A DNA stretch of 41,943 bases from Pseudomonadota bacterium (lineage in GTDB: Bacteria > Myxococcota > Myxococcia > Myxococcales > Myxococcaceae): contig JAFAAN010000074.1 of the NCBI GenBank assembly GCA_023426545.1, forward strand, positions 1 to 41,943, in the 5' to 3' direction. The position numbers were made by a program, and so were the translations under genes. Each line of letters starts with the position of its first letter. Within the stretch, counting starts at the first letter, position 1. Positions 1-7,890 of the stretch are shown piece by piece. The notes below the pieces were generated by a model, which saw only the letters and a list, made by a program, of their open reading frames with translations, did no database searches and was not told where the DNA came from.

Positions 1-1
1 C

Positions 2-1735
2 GCCGGACCGGGCATCGAGCCGGGGCAGGGCACGCCGTCGGCGACCGGGCCCTACCGGGGCTCGTGGGAGCCGCCCCCGGGGGACGCCATCTACTTCGTG
101 CTGGTGGACCGATTCGCCAACGGGGACCCGGCGAATGATGGCGCGGTGGACCTGGAGGACCCGCAGGCCTTTCACGGCGGGGACCTGCAGGGCGTCATCG
201 ACCGGCTGGACGGGCTGAAGGCGCTTGGTGTGCGCACGGTGTGGCTCTCCCCCGTCTTCCAGATGCGCACCGACCCATTCCATGGGTACGGCGCCTTCCA
301 CGGCTACTGGGTGGAGGACTTCGGCCGGGTGGAGCCGCGCTTCGGTGACGAGGCGTTGCTGAAGACGCTGGCGGCCGAGCTGCGCCGCCGGGACATGCGG
401 CTGCTGCTGGACGTGGTGCTCAACCACGTGGGCCCGGAGACGCGGCTGACGCGTGAGCGGCCCGACTGGTTCCACGGCCTGGGCCCCATCCAGGACTGGG
501 ACGACCCGCGCGAGCGGGTGATGGGCGACGTGCACGGCCTGCCGGACCTCGCGGTGGAGAAGGAGGAGGTGTACGCGCACCTGTTGGGGCACTCGCGCCG
601 GTGGGTGGACGCGCTGAAGCCCGTGGGCTTCCGGCTGGACGCGGTGAAGCACCTCCCCACGCATTTCTGGGCCCGCTACAACGATGACCTGCGCCAGCAC
701 GCGGGGCCGGACTTCCTGCTGCTGGGGGAGATGCTGGACGGCGACCCGGCGCTGCTGGCCGCCACGATGAAGGAGGGGCGCTTCGGCGCGATGTTCGACT
801 TCCCGCTCGCCTTCGCGCTGGTGGACGTGTTCTGCCGGGACCGCTCTCCGTCGCACCTGGGCGCCGTCCTCTCCAACGACCGGCTGTACCCGGCACCCGG
901 CGCGCTGGTGACGTTGCTGGACAACCACGACCTGCCCCGCGTCATGAGCGAGTGCGGCGGCGACCTGGCGCGGGTGAAGCGGGCGCTGGCGGTGCAGCTC
1001 ACCGCGCGGGGCGTGCCGGCGCTCACCTATGGCACCGAGGAGGGGCTGACGGGCGCGAACGAGCCGGCGAACCGGGGCGACATGCGCTTCACCGACCACC
1101 CGCTGCGCGCGTGGATGGGTGGCCTGCTGGCGCTGCGCCGTGGCAGTGAGGCCCTCCAGCGCGGCGAGACGATGGTGCTCGCCGCCCGGGAGGACCTCTT
1201 CGCCTACGCGCGCGTCACCGCCCGGGAGGCTGTCGTCATCGCGGTGAACGCGGGCGTCCAGGCCGTGGACGTGGCGCTGCCCGGGGCGCTCGCCAGCGCG
1301 CCGCTGGAGCCGCTGGCCCTCGCGCCGCCGCTGCCGGGCGCGGCGAAGGGCGTGGTGCGCGTGGCGCCCGGGCAGGTGGCGCTGGCGCGGCTGGTGCCCG
1401 GCGCGCCCACGGGCTTCTCCGAGGCGGCGAGGCTGGCGGGCCAGCGGTGGCGTGGCGTAGGGGCGCGGCGCGCCGTGGAGCTGGCCGTCGACGACCCGGG
1501 GCTTCGCCTCGTGGGCAGCGGGCCGGAGCTGGGGGGCTGGAAGCCCGAGCGCTCGCTCCGTCCGGGGCCGGGGGGATTCTCTCTGTCACTGCCCGTGGGC
1601 GCCGTCTTCGAGTACAAGCTCGTGCGCGATGGTGCCGGAGGGACGTTCGACTGGGAGGACGGTGACAACCGCCTGCTCTTCGTCTCCGAAGGCACCGGAC
1701 CGCTGCGCCAGACGCTGGCGTGGAGCCAGCGTTGA
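2..1735 (+). CDS. GH13 alpha-amylase-family enzyme with C-terminal CBM20-like domain (5' partial)
   Basis: Retaining alpha-glucan hydrolase or transferase of family GH13; the start lies left of the window and the frame is open from base 2. The visible N-terminus reads DAIYFVLVDRFANGD, the usual first strand of the catalytic barrel. The four conserved regions are present: DVVLNHVG; GFRLDAVKH, with the nucleophile Asp at 638-640; LLLGEML, with the acid/base Glu at 728-730; and LLDNHD, with the transition-state Asp at 929-931. The last ~100 residues (LVGSGPELGGWKPE, then FEYKLVRDG and WEDGDNR) look like a CBM20 starch-binding domain. Whether the protein is secreted cannot be judged without the N-terminus. 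hemE follows 53 bases later on the same strand. The family is certain; the exact specificity (amylase, maltodextrin-forming or other) is not. Confidence 0.93.
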   Translation, partial: AGPGIEPGQGTPSATGPYRGSWEPPPGDAIYFVLVDRFANGDPANDGAVDLEDPQAFHGGDLQGVIDRLDGLKALGVRTVWLSPVFQMRTDPFHGYGAFHGYWVEDFGRVEPRFGDEALLKTLAAELRRRDMRLLLDVVLNHVGPETRLTRERPDWFHGLGPIQDWDDPRERVMGDVHGLPDLAVEKEEVYAHLLGHSRRWVDALKPVGFRLDAVKHLPTHFWARYNDDLRQHAGPDFLLLGEMLDGDPALLAATMKEGRFGAMFDFPLAFALVDVFCRDRSPSHLGAVLSNDRLYPAPGALVTLLDNHDLPRVMSECGGDLARVKRALAVQLTARGVPALTYGTEEGLTGANEPANRGDMRFTDHPLRAWMGGLLALRRGSEALQRGETMVLAAREDLFAYARVTAREAVVIAVNAGVQAVDVALPGALASAPLEPLALAPPLPGAAKGVVRVAPGQVALARLVPGAPTGFSEAARLAGQRWRGVGARRAVELAVDDPGLRLVGSGPELGGWKPERSLRPGPGGFSLSLPVGAVFEYKLVRDGAGGTFDWEDGDNRLLFVSEGTGPLRQTLAWSQR

Positions 1736-1755
1736 GGCACCTGTACCCCTTTCGC

Positions 1756-1770
1756 CCCGCGTGACGCGGG
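1756..1770 (+). terminator. Short GC hairpin between the amylase gene and hemE
   Basis: A 6-bp perfect stem CCCGCG/CGCGGG with a TGA loop lies 20 bases after the amylase stop. It has no T-run and is small, so termination is only a possibility. Confidence 0.25.
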
Positions 1771-1788
1771 CTCACTCCGAGGTCCGAA

Positions 1789-2835
1789 GTGAATGACCGA
1801 CTCCTCCGCGCGGCGCGCCGCCAGCCCACTGACACGACACCGGTGTGGCTGATGCGCCAGGCTGGCCGCTACCTGCCCGAGTACCGGGCCATCCGCGGCA
1901 ACATCGCCTTCCTCGACCTGTGCAAGCACCCGGACCTGGCGGCGGAGGTCACCGTCCAGCCGGTGACGCGCCTGGGCGTGGACGCGGCCATCATCTTCTC
2001 CGACATCCTCATCCCCGTGGAGGCCATGGGCATCACCCTGGAGCTGGGGGACAAGGGCCCCCACTTCCCGAACCCCGTGCGCTCCGCGGCGGACATCGAC
2101 AAGCTGGGCGTGCCTGACCCGGTGCAGGGGACCGGCTTCGTGGCCGAGGCCATCCGCCGCACGCGCAAGGCGCTCAACGACTCGGTGCCCGTCATCGGCT
2201 TCGCGGGCGCGCCCTTCACCCTGGCCGCGTACATGGTGGAGGGCGGGGGCTCCAAGAGCTACATCCTCATCAAGCGGCTGATGTTCGAGCAGCCCGAGCT
2301 GGCGCACCGCCTCTTCGGCAAGCTCACCGACACGCTGATTCCCTATCTGAAGATGCAGGTGGAGGCGGGCGCGAGCATCGTCCAGATTTTCGACTCGTGG
2401 GGCGGCGCGCTGTCGCCGTGGGACTACGAGCGCTTCTGCATCCCCTACCTCAAGCGGATGGTGTCCGAGCTGAAGGCCACCGGCGTGCCCGTCATCGTCT
2501 TCGGCGTGGGCATGGCCATGCACCTGCCCCTGCTCAAGAGCACCGGCGCGGACGTGGTCGGCCTGGACTGGACCACGCCCATGGACGAGGGGCGGCGCGT
2601 GCTGGGGCCGGACGTGGCGGTGCAGGGCAACCTGGACCCGCTCCACCTGTTCCTGCCCCGCGAGGAACTGGAGGGTCGGGTGAAGGACATCCTCCGCCGC
2701 GCGGGCCCCGAGGGGCACATCTTCAACCTGGGCCATGGCATCCTCCCGCCCACGGACCCCGAGGCCGCGAAGTTCCTCGTGGATGCCGTCCACCGTCATG
2801 GCGCCGCCCTGCGCCAGGGCACGCTGGGGGCGTAG
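1789..2835 (+). CDS. hemE: Uroporphyrinogen decarboxylase HemE
   Basis: Removes the four acetate carboxyls of uroporphyrinogen III to give coproporphyrinogen III in cytoplasmic heme synthesis; needs no cofactor. The protein is 348 aa, normal for the family. Diagnostic stretches are RQAGRYLPEYR near the N-terminus (substrate-binding Arg residues), IIFSDILIP with the catalytic Asp, GFAGAPFTLA, and NLGHGILPPTDPE near the C-terminus. The GTG start at 1789 follows a GAGG-like site. It sits between a glucan hydrolase and the fatty-acid oxidation genes, with no other heme gene nearby. It probably ends at the hairpin at 2843-2874. Confidence 0.97.
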   Translation: MNDRLLRAARRQPTDTTPVWLMRQAGRYLPEYRAIRGNIAFLDLCKHPDLAAEVTVQPVTRLGVDAAIIFSDILIPVEAMGITLELGDKGPHFPNPVRSAADIDKLGVPDPVQGTGFVAEAIRRTRKALNDSVPVIGFAGAPFTLAAYMVEGGGSKSYILIKRLMFEQPELAHRLFGKLTDTLIPYLKMQVEAGASIVQIFDSWGGALSPWDYERFCIPYLKRMVSELKATGVPVIVFGVGMAMHLPLLKSTGADVVGLDWTTPMDEGRRVLGPDVAVQGNLDPLHLFLPREELEGRVKDILRRAGPEGHIFNLGHGILPPTDPEAAKFLVDAVHRHGAALRQGTLGA

Positions 2836-2842
2836 GCCCGGA

Positions 2843-2874
2843 CACTCCCCGGCAGGCCGCTGTCCCGGGGAGTG
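2843..2874 (+). terminator. Strong hairpin after hemE
   Basis: A perfect 10-bp stem, CACTCCCCGG pairing with CCGGGGAGTG, with a 12-base loop, begins 7 bases after the hemE stop. It lacks a U-tract, like most hairpins in this window. Its position between hemE and the fadIJ promoter suits a terminator. Confidence 0.55.
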
Positions 2875-2878
2875 ACCA

Positions 2879-2902
2879 CCCATTGACTTTTGAATCAATG
2901 GG
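2879..2902. promoter_or_regulatory. Perfect inverted repeat, candidate fadIJ operator
   Basis: CCCATTGA and TCAATGGG form a perfect 8-bp inverted repeat around an 8-base spacer. The site ends 3 bases upstream of the -35 box of the fadIJ promoter. Its size and symmetry fit a dimeric regulator of the TetR type, the class that often senses acyl-CoA in bacteria. The regulator itself is not identifiable here. Confidence 0.5.
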
Positions 2903-2905
2903 CGA

Positions 2906-2934
2906 TTGACGCGGCGCATTGCCGCTCGTTAGAT
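2906..2934 (+). promoter_or_regulatory. sigma70-type promoter of fadIJ
   Basis: TTGACG (2906-2911), a 17-base spacer and TTAGAT (2929-2934) give a good match to the vegetative consensus. Transcription would start near 2941, leaving a leader of about 29 bases that carries the GGAGG ribosome site (2955-2959) of fadI. Confidence 0.6.
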
Positions 2935-2969
2935 GCCCGCCTCCCGACTTCGCTGGAGGTGTGGCACAC

Positions 2970-4271
2970 ATGGCAAGCGAGAAGCGCAACGGCCCCCGCA
3001 GGGTGGCCATCGTCCGCGGTCTGCGGACCCCGTTCGTGAAGGCGGGCTCCGTCTTCTCGGGGCTGACGGCGCTCGATCTGGGCCGCATGGTGGTCCAGGA
3101 GCTGGTGCAGCGGACGGACCTGGACCCCGGCACCATCGACCAGGTGGTGTTCGGTCAGGTCATCCCCACGCTGACGGCGCCGTCCATCGCCCGCGAGGTG
3201 GTCCTCGCGGCGGGGCTGCCGAAGAAGATTGACGCCTTCACGGTGTCGCGCGCCTGCGCCACGTCCATCCAGGCGATGACCGCGGCGGCCAACGCGATTG
3301 CCACGGGCGAGGCGGACGTCGTCATCGCCGGCGGCACCGAGTCCATGTCGGACGCGCCCATCTTCACCAGCCGGCCGCTGGCCCATGCGCTGGTGGCGGC
3401 CTCCAAGGGGCGCTCGCTGCCCGACAAGCTCAAGCCCTTCCAGCGGCTCAAGGCCAAGGACCTGCTGCCGGTGCCGCCCGCCATCGCGGAGTACTCCACC
3501 GGCCAGACGATGGGGGAGAGCGCGGAGAAGATGGCCAAGGAGAACGGCATCAGCCGCGAGGAGCAGGACCGCATCGCCTACAACTCGCACCGCAACGCGG
3601 CCAGGGCGTGGAAGGACGGCCTGTTCGACGACGAGGTGATGCACGTCGTCGTGCCGCCGAGGTTCGAGAAGACGGCCGAGCGCGACAACATCGTCCGCGA
3701 GGACTCCAGCATGGAGGCCCTGGCGCAGCTCAAGCCGGCGTTCGACCGCAAGTACGGCTCGATTACCGCGGGCAACTCGTCGCCGCTGACGGACGGCGCG
3801 GCGGCGCTGCTGATGATGAGCGAGGAGAAGGCGCGCGCGCTGGGCTATGAGCCGCTGGGCTTCCTGCGCAGCCACGCCTACGCGGCCACGGACCCGGGGG
3901 AGCAGCTCCTCCAGGGGCCGGCCTACGCGGTGCCCACGGCGCTCAAGCGCGCGGGCATGACGCTGGCGGACATCGACCTGGTGGAGATGCACGAGGCCTT
4001 CGCCGCGCAGGTGGCGAGCAACATCCAGGCGCTGGCGTCCCAGGCCTTCGCGAAGAAGGCCGGCTGGAGCGCGCCGGTGGGCGAAATCGACCGCGAGCGG
4101 CTGAACGTGACGGGGGGCTCCATCGCCATCGGCCATCCCTTCGGGGCCACGGGGGCGCGCATCGTCACCCAGGCCCTCAACGAGCTGAAGCGGCGGAACA
4201 AGAACACGGTGATGTGCACTGTCTGCGCGGCCGGCGGCCTGGGCGCCGCCGTCATCCTGGAGCGTGCGTGA
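2970..4271 (+). CDS. fadI: 3-ketoacyl-CoA thiolase, FadI-type
   Basis: Thiolytic cleavage of 3-ketoacyl-CoA to acetyl-CoA and a shortened acyl-CoA, the last step of beta-oxidation. 433 aa from the ATG at 2970, chosen because GGAGG precedes it by 10 bases and the protein then begins MASEKRNGPRRVAIV; an in-frame upstream start would place the promoter inside the gene. Thiolase signatures: SRACATSIQAM with the acyl-accepting Cys, HEAFAAQ, GHPFGATGAR with the catalytic His, and CAAGGLGAAVILE with the second Cys. Length and pairing with the next gene favour the FadI branch over FadA. The stop overlaps the fadJ start by one base (TGATG), implying translational coupling. Confidence 0.94.
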   Translation: MASEKRNGPRRVAIVRGLRTPFVKAGSVFSGLTALDLGRMVVQELVQRTDLDPGTIDQVVFGQVIPTLTAPSIAREVVLAAGLPKKIDAFTVSRACATSIQAMTAAANAIATGEADVVIAGGTESMSDAPIFTSRPLAHALVAASKGRSLPDKLKPFQRLKAKDLLPVPPAIAEYSTGQTMGESAEKMAKENGISREEQDRIAYNSHRNAARAWKDGLFDDEVMHVVVPPRFEKTAERDNIVREDSSMEALAQLKPAFDRKYGSITAGNSSPLTDGAAALLMMSEEKARALGYEPLGFLRSHAYAATDPGEQLLQGPAYAVPTALKRAGMTLADIDLVEMHEAFAAQVASNIQALASQAFAKKAGWSAPVGEIDRERLNVTGGSIAIGHPFGATGARIVTQALNELKRRNKNTVMCTVCAAGGLGAAVILERA

Positions 4272-6511
4272 TGGCCACCAAGGCGGAAGAGCTCGAGGCG
4301 AAGCAGGGCTTCTCGTACCAGGTGGAGGACGGCGTCGCCGTCATCACCTTCGACCTGCCGGACGCTCCGGTGAACACGCTGTCGCCGGAGACGGGCGAGG
4401 CCTTCCTGCGCGTCATGTCGCGCGCGGAGCGGGAGCCCGAGGTGAAGGCCGTCGTCTTCACCTCCGGCAAGAAGGACTCGTTCGTCGCCGGGGCGAAGAT
4501 CGACTTCCTGCAGACCATCAAGACGGCGGAGGAGGCCACCGCCATCAGCCGCAACGGGCAGGAGGGCTTCGACCGGCTGGACGCCTTCCCCAAGCCCGTC
4601 GTCGCGGCCATCCATGGCGCCTGCCTGGGCGGCGGCCTGGAGTGGGCGCTGGCGTGTGACTACCGCATCGCCACCGACAGCCCGAAGACGTCGCTGGGCC
4701 TGCCGGAGGTGCAGCTGGGCCTGATTCCGGGCGCGGGCGGCACCCAGCGGCTGCCGGCGCTGATTGGCGCGCAGGCGGCGCTGGACCTCATCCTCACCGG
4801 CAAGAGCCTCAAGGCCGCGAAGGCGAAGAAGCTCGGCGTGGTGGACGAGGTCGTCCCGGTGCCCATCCTCCGCGCCATCGCGGTGCGGCGCGCGAAGGAG
4901 CTGGCGGAGGGCACGCTGAAGGTGGAGCGCCGCCACGGCCAGGGCTTCAAGGCGGTGGCCCGGGGCGGCAGGTCCAGGGGGCTGGCGGGCTTCATCCAGG
5001 GGCTGGCCAACAAGGAGCTGTGGGCCGAGGTGGCGCTGGAGGACAACCCGCTGGGCCGCAAGGTCCTCTTCGACCAGGCGCGCAAGCAGCTCCTGAAGAA
5101 GACGCGCGGCAAGTACCCCGCGCCGGAGAAGGCCCTCCAGGTGGTGCGCGTGGGCCTGGAGTCCGGGCACAAGGCGGGCCAGGAGGCCGAGGCCCGGGCC
5201 TTTGGCGAGCTGGTGGTGTCGGACGTGTCGAAGCGGCTGGTGGAGATCTTCTTCGCCACCACGGCGCTGAAGAAGGAGAACGGCACGTCCAACCCCGACG
5301 TGAAGCCGCGCGAGGTGAAGAAGGTGGCGGTGCTGGGCGGCGGCCTCATGGGCGGCGGCATCGCCTACGTGGCCAGCGCGCTCCAGGGCGTGCCCGTGCG
5401 CGTGAAGGACAGGGACGACGCGGGCGTGGGCCGGGCCTTGAAGCAGGTGCAGTCCGTCCTGGATGAGCGCGTGAAGCGGCGCTCGCTCACGCGCCGCGAG
5501 GCCACCGCGAAGTCGGCCCTGGTGACGGCGGGCACGGACTACAGCGGCTTCAAGTCGGCGGACCTGGTCATCGAGGCGGTGTTCGAGGACCTCAAGCTCA
5601 AGCACCGCGTCATCGCGGAGGTGGAGGCCGTCACCGGCGAGCAGACCATCTTCGCGTCCAACACCTCCAGCATCCCCATCACGGAGCTGGCGAAGGGCAG
5701 CCGGCGCCCCGCGCAGGTGATTGGCATGCATTACTTCAGCCCGGTCCACAAGATGCCGCTGCTGGAGGTCATCACCCACGCGGGCACCGCGGACTGGGTG
5801 ACGGCCACCTGCGTGGAGGTGGGGCGCAAGCAGGGCAAGACGGTCATCGTCGTCAACGACGGACCGGGCTTCTACACCTCGCGCATCCTCGCCCCGTACA
5901 TGAACGAGGCGGCGTACCTGCTGGCCGAGGGCGCGGACGTCGCGGAGCTGGACAAGGCCCTGGTCGAGTTCGGCTTCCCGGTGGGCCCCATCACCCTCCT
6001 CGACGAGGTGGGCATCGACGTGGCGCAGAAGGTGGGCCCCATCATGGAGGCCGCCTTCGGCAAGCGCATGGCGGCGCCCAAGGCCCTGGAGAAGGTCGTG
6101 GCCGATGGCCGCCTGGGCCGCAAGACGCAGAAGGGCTTCTACGTCTACGAGGACGGGAAGAAGAAGGAGGTGGACGAGTCCATCTACGCGCTGCTGCCGC
6201 ACGGCACGGAGCGCCGCTCCTTCGACCGGGCGGAGATGGCCGAACGCGTGGTGCTGCAGATGGTCAACGAGGCCATCCGCTGCCTGGGCGAGGGCATCCT
6301 CCGCAGCGCGCGTGACGGCGACGTGGGCGCCATCTTCGGCCTGGGCTTCCCGCCCTTCCTCGGCGGCCCCTTCCACTACGTGGACAGCCGCGGCCCCGCG
6401 GAGGTGCTCCGCAAGCTGGAGCACTACCACGACAAGCTCGGGGAGCGCTTCGCCCCCGCGCCGCACCTGGTGGAGATGGTGAAGGCGGGCAAGACGTTCT
6501 ACCCGCGCTGA
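4271..6511 (+). CDS. fadJ: Fatty acid oxidation complex alpha subunit, FadJ-type
   Basis: Bifunctional enoyl-CoA hydratase and 3-hydroxyacyl-CoA dehydrogenase, forming a complex with the thiolase made by the preceding gene. 746 aa. The N-terminal crotonase domain (about residues 15-200) shows the oxyanion-hole segments FVAGAKID and GACLGGGLEWALACDYRI, and the Glu residues of LEWALA and LGLPEVQLG. The dehydrogenase begins near residue 350 with VAVLGGGLMGGGIA (NAD-binding), followed by GMHYFSPVHKMPLLEVI with the catalytic His and NDGPGFYTSRIL. The ATG at 4271 overlaps the fadI stop, so longer upstream starts are unlikely. The strong hairpin at 6528-6558 follows. Confidence 0.95.
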   Translation: MATKAEELEAKQGFSYQVEDGVAVITFDLPDAPVNTLSPETGEAFLRVMSRAEREPEVKAVVFTSGKKDSFVAGAKIDFLQTIKTAEEATAISRNGQEGFDRLDAFPKPVVAAIHGACLGGGLEWALACDYRIATDSPKTSLGLPEVQLGLIPGAGGTQRLPALIGAQAALDLILTGKSLKAAKAKKLGVVDEVVPVPILRAIAVRRAKELAEGTLKVERRHGQGFKAVARGGRSRGLAGFIQGLANKELWAEVALEDNPLGRKVLFDQARKQLLKKTRGKYPAPEKALQVVRVGLESGHKAGQEAEARAFGELVVSDVSKRLVEIFFATTALKKENGTSNPDVKPREVKKVAVLGGGLMGGGIAYVASALQGVPVRVKDRDDAGVGRALKQVQSVLDERVKRRSLTRREATAKSALVTAGTDYSGFKSADLVIEAVFEDLKLKHRVIAEVEAVTGEQTIFASNTSSIPITELAKGSRRPAQVIGMHYFSPVHKMPLLEVITHAGTADWVTATCVEVGRKQGKTVIVVNDGPGFYTSRILAPYMNEAAYLLAEGADVAELDKALVEFGFPVGPITLLDEVGIDVAQKVGPIMEAAFGKRMAAPKALEKVVADGRLGRKTQKGFYVYEDGKKKEVDESIYALLPHGTERRSFDRAEMAERVVLQMVNEAIRCLGEGILRSARDGDVGAIFGLGFPPFLGGPFHYVDSRGPAEVLRKLEHYHDKLGERFAPAPHLVEMVKAGKTFYPR

Positions 6512-6527
6512 GCCGTCCCCCGCCGCT

Positions 6528-6558
6528 CCCGGGAGTCCCGCGTGTCAGGACTCCCGGG
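6528..6558 (+). terminator. Long perfect hairpin after fadJ
   Basis: CCCGGGAGTCC (6528-6538) pairs perfectly with GGACTCCCGGG (6548-6558) around a 9-base loop, 16 bases past the fadJ stop. More GC palindromes follow (GGCGGGCGCCCGCC region), but no T-run. Probable terminator of the fadIJ operon. The rest of the 275-base gap up to 6786 holds no gene and no promoter I can name with confidence. Confidence 0.6.
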
Positions 6559-6786
6559 CCGGGCGGGCGCCCGCCACGGGCCCGGCCTCCTGGCCTGGGG
6601 AGGCACGCCCCGCGGCTCCACGCCGGGAAGAACCGGTGGCTGCTCGGGATTGGTCCACGGCGGCCTCTGGCGTAGGACCCGCTGGGTTTGCGGCCTGCTG
6701 GCAGGGAATCCAGTTTTTCCGACGAGAAGGGTCGCGCTTCACCGTACATTCGTGGTACCGTGAAAGCACCATTTTGCGGGGACACT

Positions 6787-7713
6787 GTGAGCTCCAGGCC
6801 CTTCACCCTGCTGGTAGTGGATGATTCGAAGTCGACGTTGCCGCGTCTGGCCCAGGCCCTGGGTCCGGAGGACTTCGCCCTCCGTATCACCGCCCACGGT
6901 CCGGAGGTGCCGAGACTGGCGCGGGAGGTCTCCCTGGTCATCCTGTGCCCGGGCGAGGATGCCTCCGCCAGCCTGACCCTGCTGGAGCGGCTGACGCCGG
7001 GCGACGGCGGGCTGGCGCCACCGGTGGTCCTCCTGGCGCCGCCAGAGCCCCGGGACACGTGGATGGAGGCGCTCCGGCGAGGCGCCGAGGTCGTTCTAGA
7101 CCCATGGGCGCCGGACGAGCTGCTGGCCCGGGTGCACCGCGTCCTGGCCGCCCACGCCCGGATGGAGGCGCTGGCGAGCCAGGTGGGAGAGCTGCAGCGG
7201 TTGTCCTCCACGGATGGCCTCACGGGCGTGCACAACCACCGGCACTTCCAGGAGCGGCTGCGGGAGGAGTTCCGCCGCGCCCAGCGGTATGACGACGCCC
7301 TGTCGCTCATCCTGCTGGACCTGGACTACTTCAAGGAGGTCAACGACAAGTACGGCCACTCCGCCGGGGATGGCGTACTGCGTGAGGTGGCCGCCGCGCT
7401 CACACGGGGCGTGCGTGAGACGGACCTGGTCGCCCGCTACGGCGGGGAGGAGTTCGCGGTGCTGCTGCCCCGCACGCACTTCACCGGGGCGCTCACGGTG
7501 GCCGAGCGGGTCCGCCGCGAGCTTCGGGCCCTGCGGCTGGAGGTGGACGACAGCCTCCAGGTCACCGCCTCCCTGGGGGTCTCCAGCTTCCCCCACCGCA
7601 CCGTCCTCAGCCCGGAGCAGCTGCTGCTCACCGCGGACGAGGCGCTCTACCAGGCCAAGCGGGACGGAAGGGACCGCATCTGCCTGCACCCACAGCTCCC
7701 CATCGGTCCCTGA
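6787..7713 (+). CDS. Diguanylate cyclase (GGDEF) with degenerate receiver domain
   Basis: Makes cyclic di-GMP from two GTP. 308 aa from the GTG at 6787 (GGGG 8 bases upstream); a GTG at 6760 is an alternative. The N-terminal ~120 residues fold like a response-regulator receiver (LLVVDDSKS), but the phospho-acceptor position reads VILCPGED rather than a clear Asp, and the conserved Lys region reads LDPWAPDEL, so phosphorylation is doubtful. The C-terminal half is a complete GGDEF domain: LDLDYFKEVNDKYGH, then the active-site motif GGEEF (residues 219-223). RETD (210-213) lies five residues upstream, exactly the inhibitory I-site spacing. It is therefore predicted to be active and subject to product inhibition. 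No membrane segment; cytoplasmic. It precedes the kinase/regulator operon. Confidence 0.92.
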   Translation: MSSRPFTLLVVDDSKSTLPRLAQALGPEDFALRITAHGPEVPRLAREVSLVILCPGEDASASLTLLERLTPGDGGLAPPVVLLAPPEPRDTWMEALRRGAEVVLDPWAPDELLARVHRVLAAHARMEALASQVGELQRLSSTDGLTGVHNHRHFQERLREEFRRAQRYDDALSLILLDLDYFKEVNDKYGHSAGDGVLREVAAALTRGVRETDLVARYGGEEFAVLLPRTHFTGALTVAERVRRELRALRLEVDDSLQVTASLGVSSFPHRTVLSPEQLLLTADEALYQAKRDGRDRICLHPQLPIGP

Positions 7714-7722
7714 GGAACCTGG

Positions 7723-7754
7723 CCCGGGTCAAAGACCCGGGTCGTATTTGACCC
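7723..7754. promoter_or_regulatory. Palindrome cluster: hairpin and/or activator binding sites
   Basis: CCCGGGTC-AAA-GACCCGGG (7723-7741) is a perfect 8-bp hairpin just after the cyclase stop. A second inverted repeat is laid over it: GGGTCAAA (7726-7733) with TTTGACCC (7747-7754). As RNA it could terminate the cyclase transcript. As DNA it lies about 125-155 bases upstream of the predicted start from the sigma54 promoter, the usual place for enhancer sites of NtrC-type activators. Both readings are possible. Confidence 0.45.
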
Positions 7755-7849
7755 GTTTGATGGGGATGGGTCATGATGGACTCGGCGTTGTTTCGCGCCA
7801 CGGGAATGTCAAGGCCCGTGATTCCAGACTGTTGGGCAGGGAGTTTCTG

Positions 7850-7866
7850 CTGGCAGGGGCATTGCA
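7850..7866 (+). promoter_or_regulatory. sigma54 promoter of the hsfB-hsfA operon
   Basis: CTGGCAGGGGCATTGCA matches the sigma54 -24/-12 consensus (TGGCAC-N5-TTGCA) with one mismatch and the exact 10-base GG-to-GC spacing. The start would be about 7877, leaving a 14-base leader before the ATG at 7891. An operon whose second gene is a sigma54-dependent activator is a natural candidate for autoregulation. Confidence 0.65.
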
Positions 7867-7890
7867 GCTGTCTGGGGCCGGAAACAATTC

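Noticed and set aside
98..100. GTG at 98 as the amylase start
   Set aside because: The open frame and family sequence (DAIYF before it) continue to the window edge, so the gene is cut by the window.
3923..6466. Very long antisense open frame (847 aa) over fadIJ
   Set aside because: Low-complexity His/Arg/Leu/Ala/Val translation, mirror of a strongly biased GC-rich gene; no start signals. Same for 22798-26133, 32094-34937, 10933-12648, 9360-11036, 7771-9417 and similar frames.
6699..6715. TGGCAGGGAATCCAG as a second sigma54 promoter, before the cyclase gene
   Set aside because: The -24 half fits but the -12 position reads CCAG instead of TTGC.
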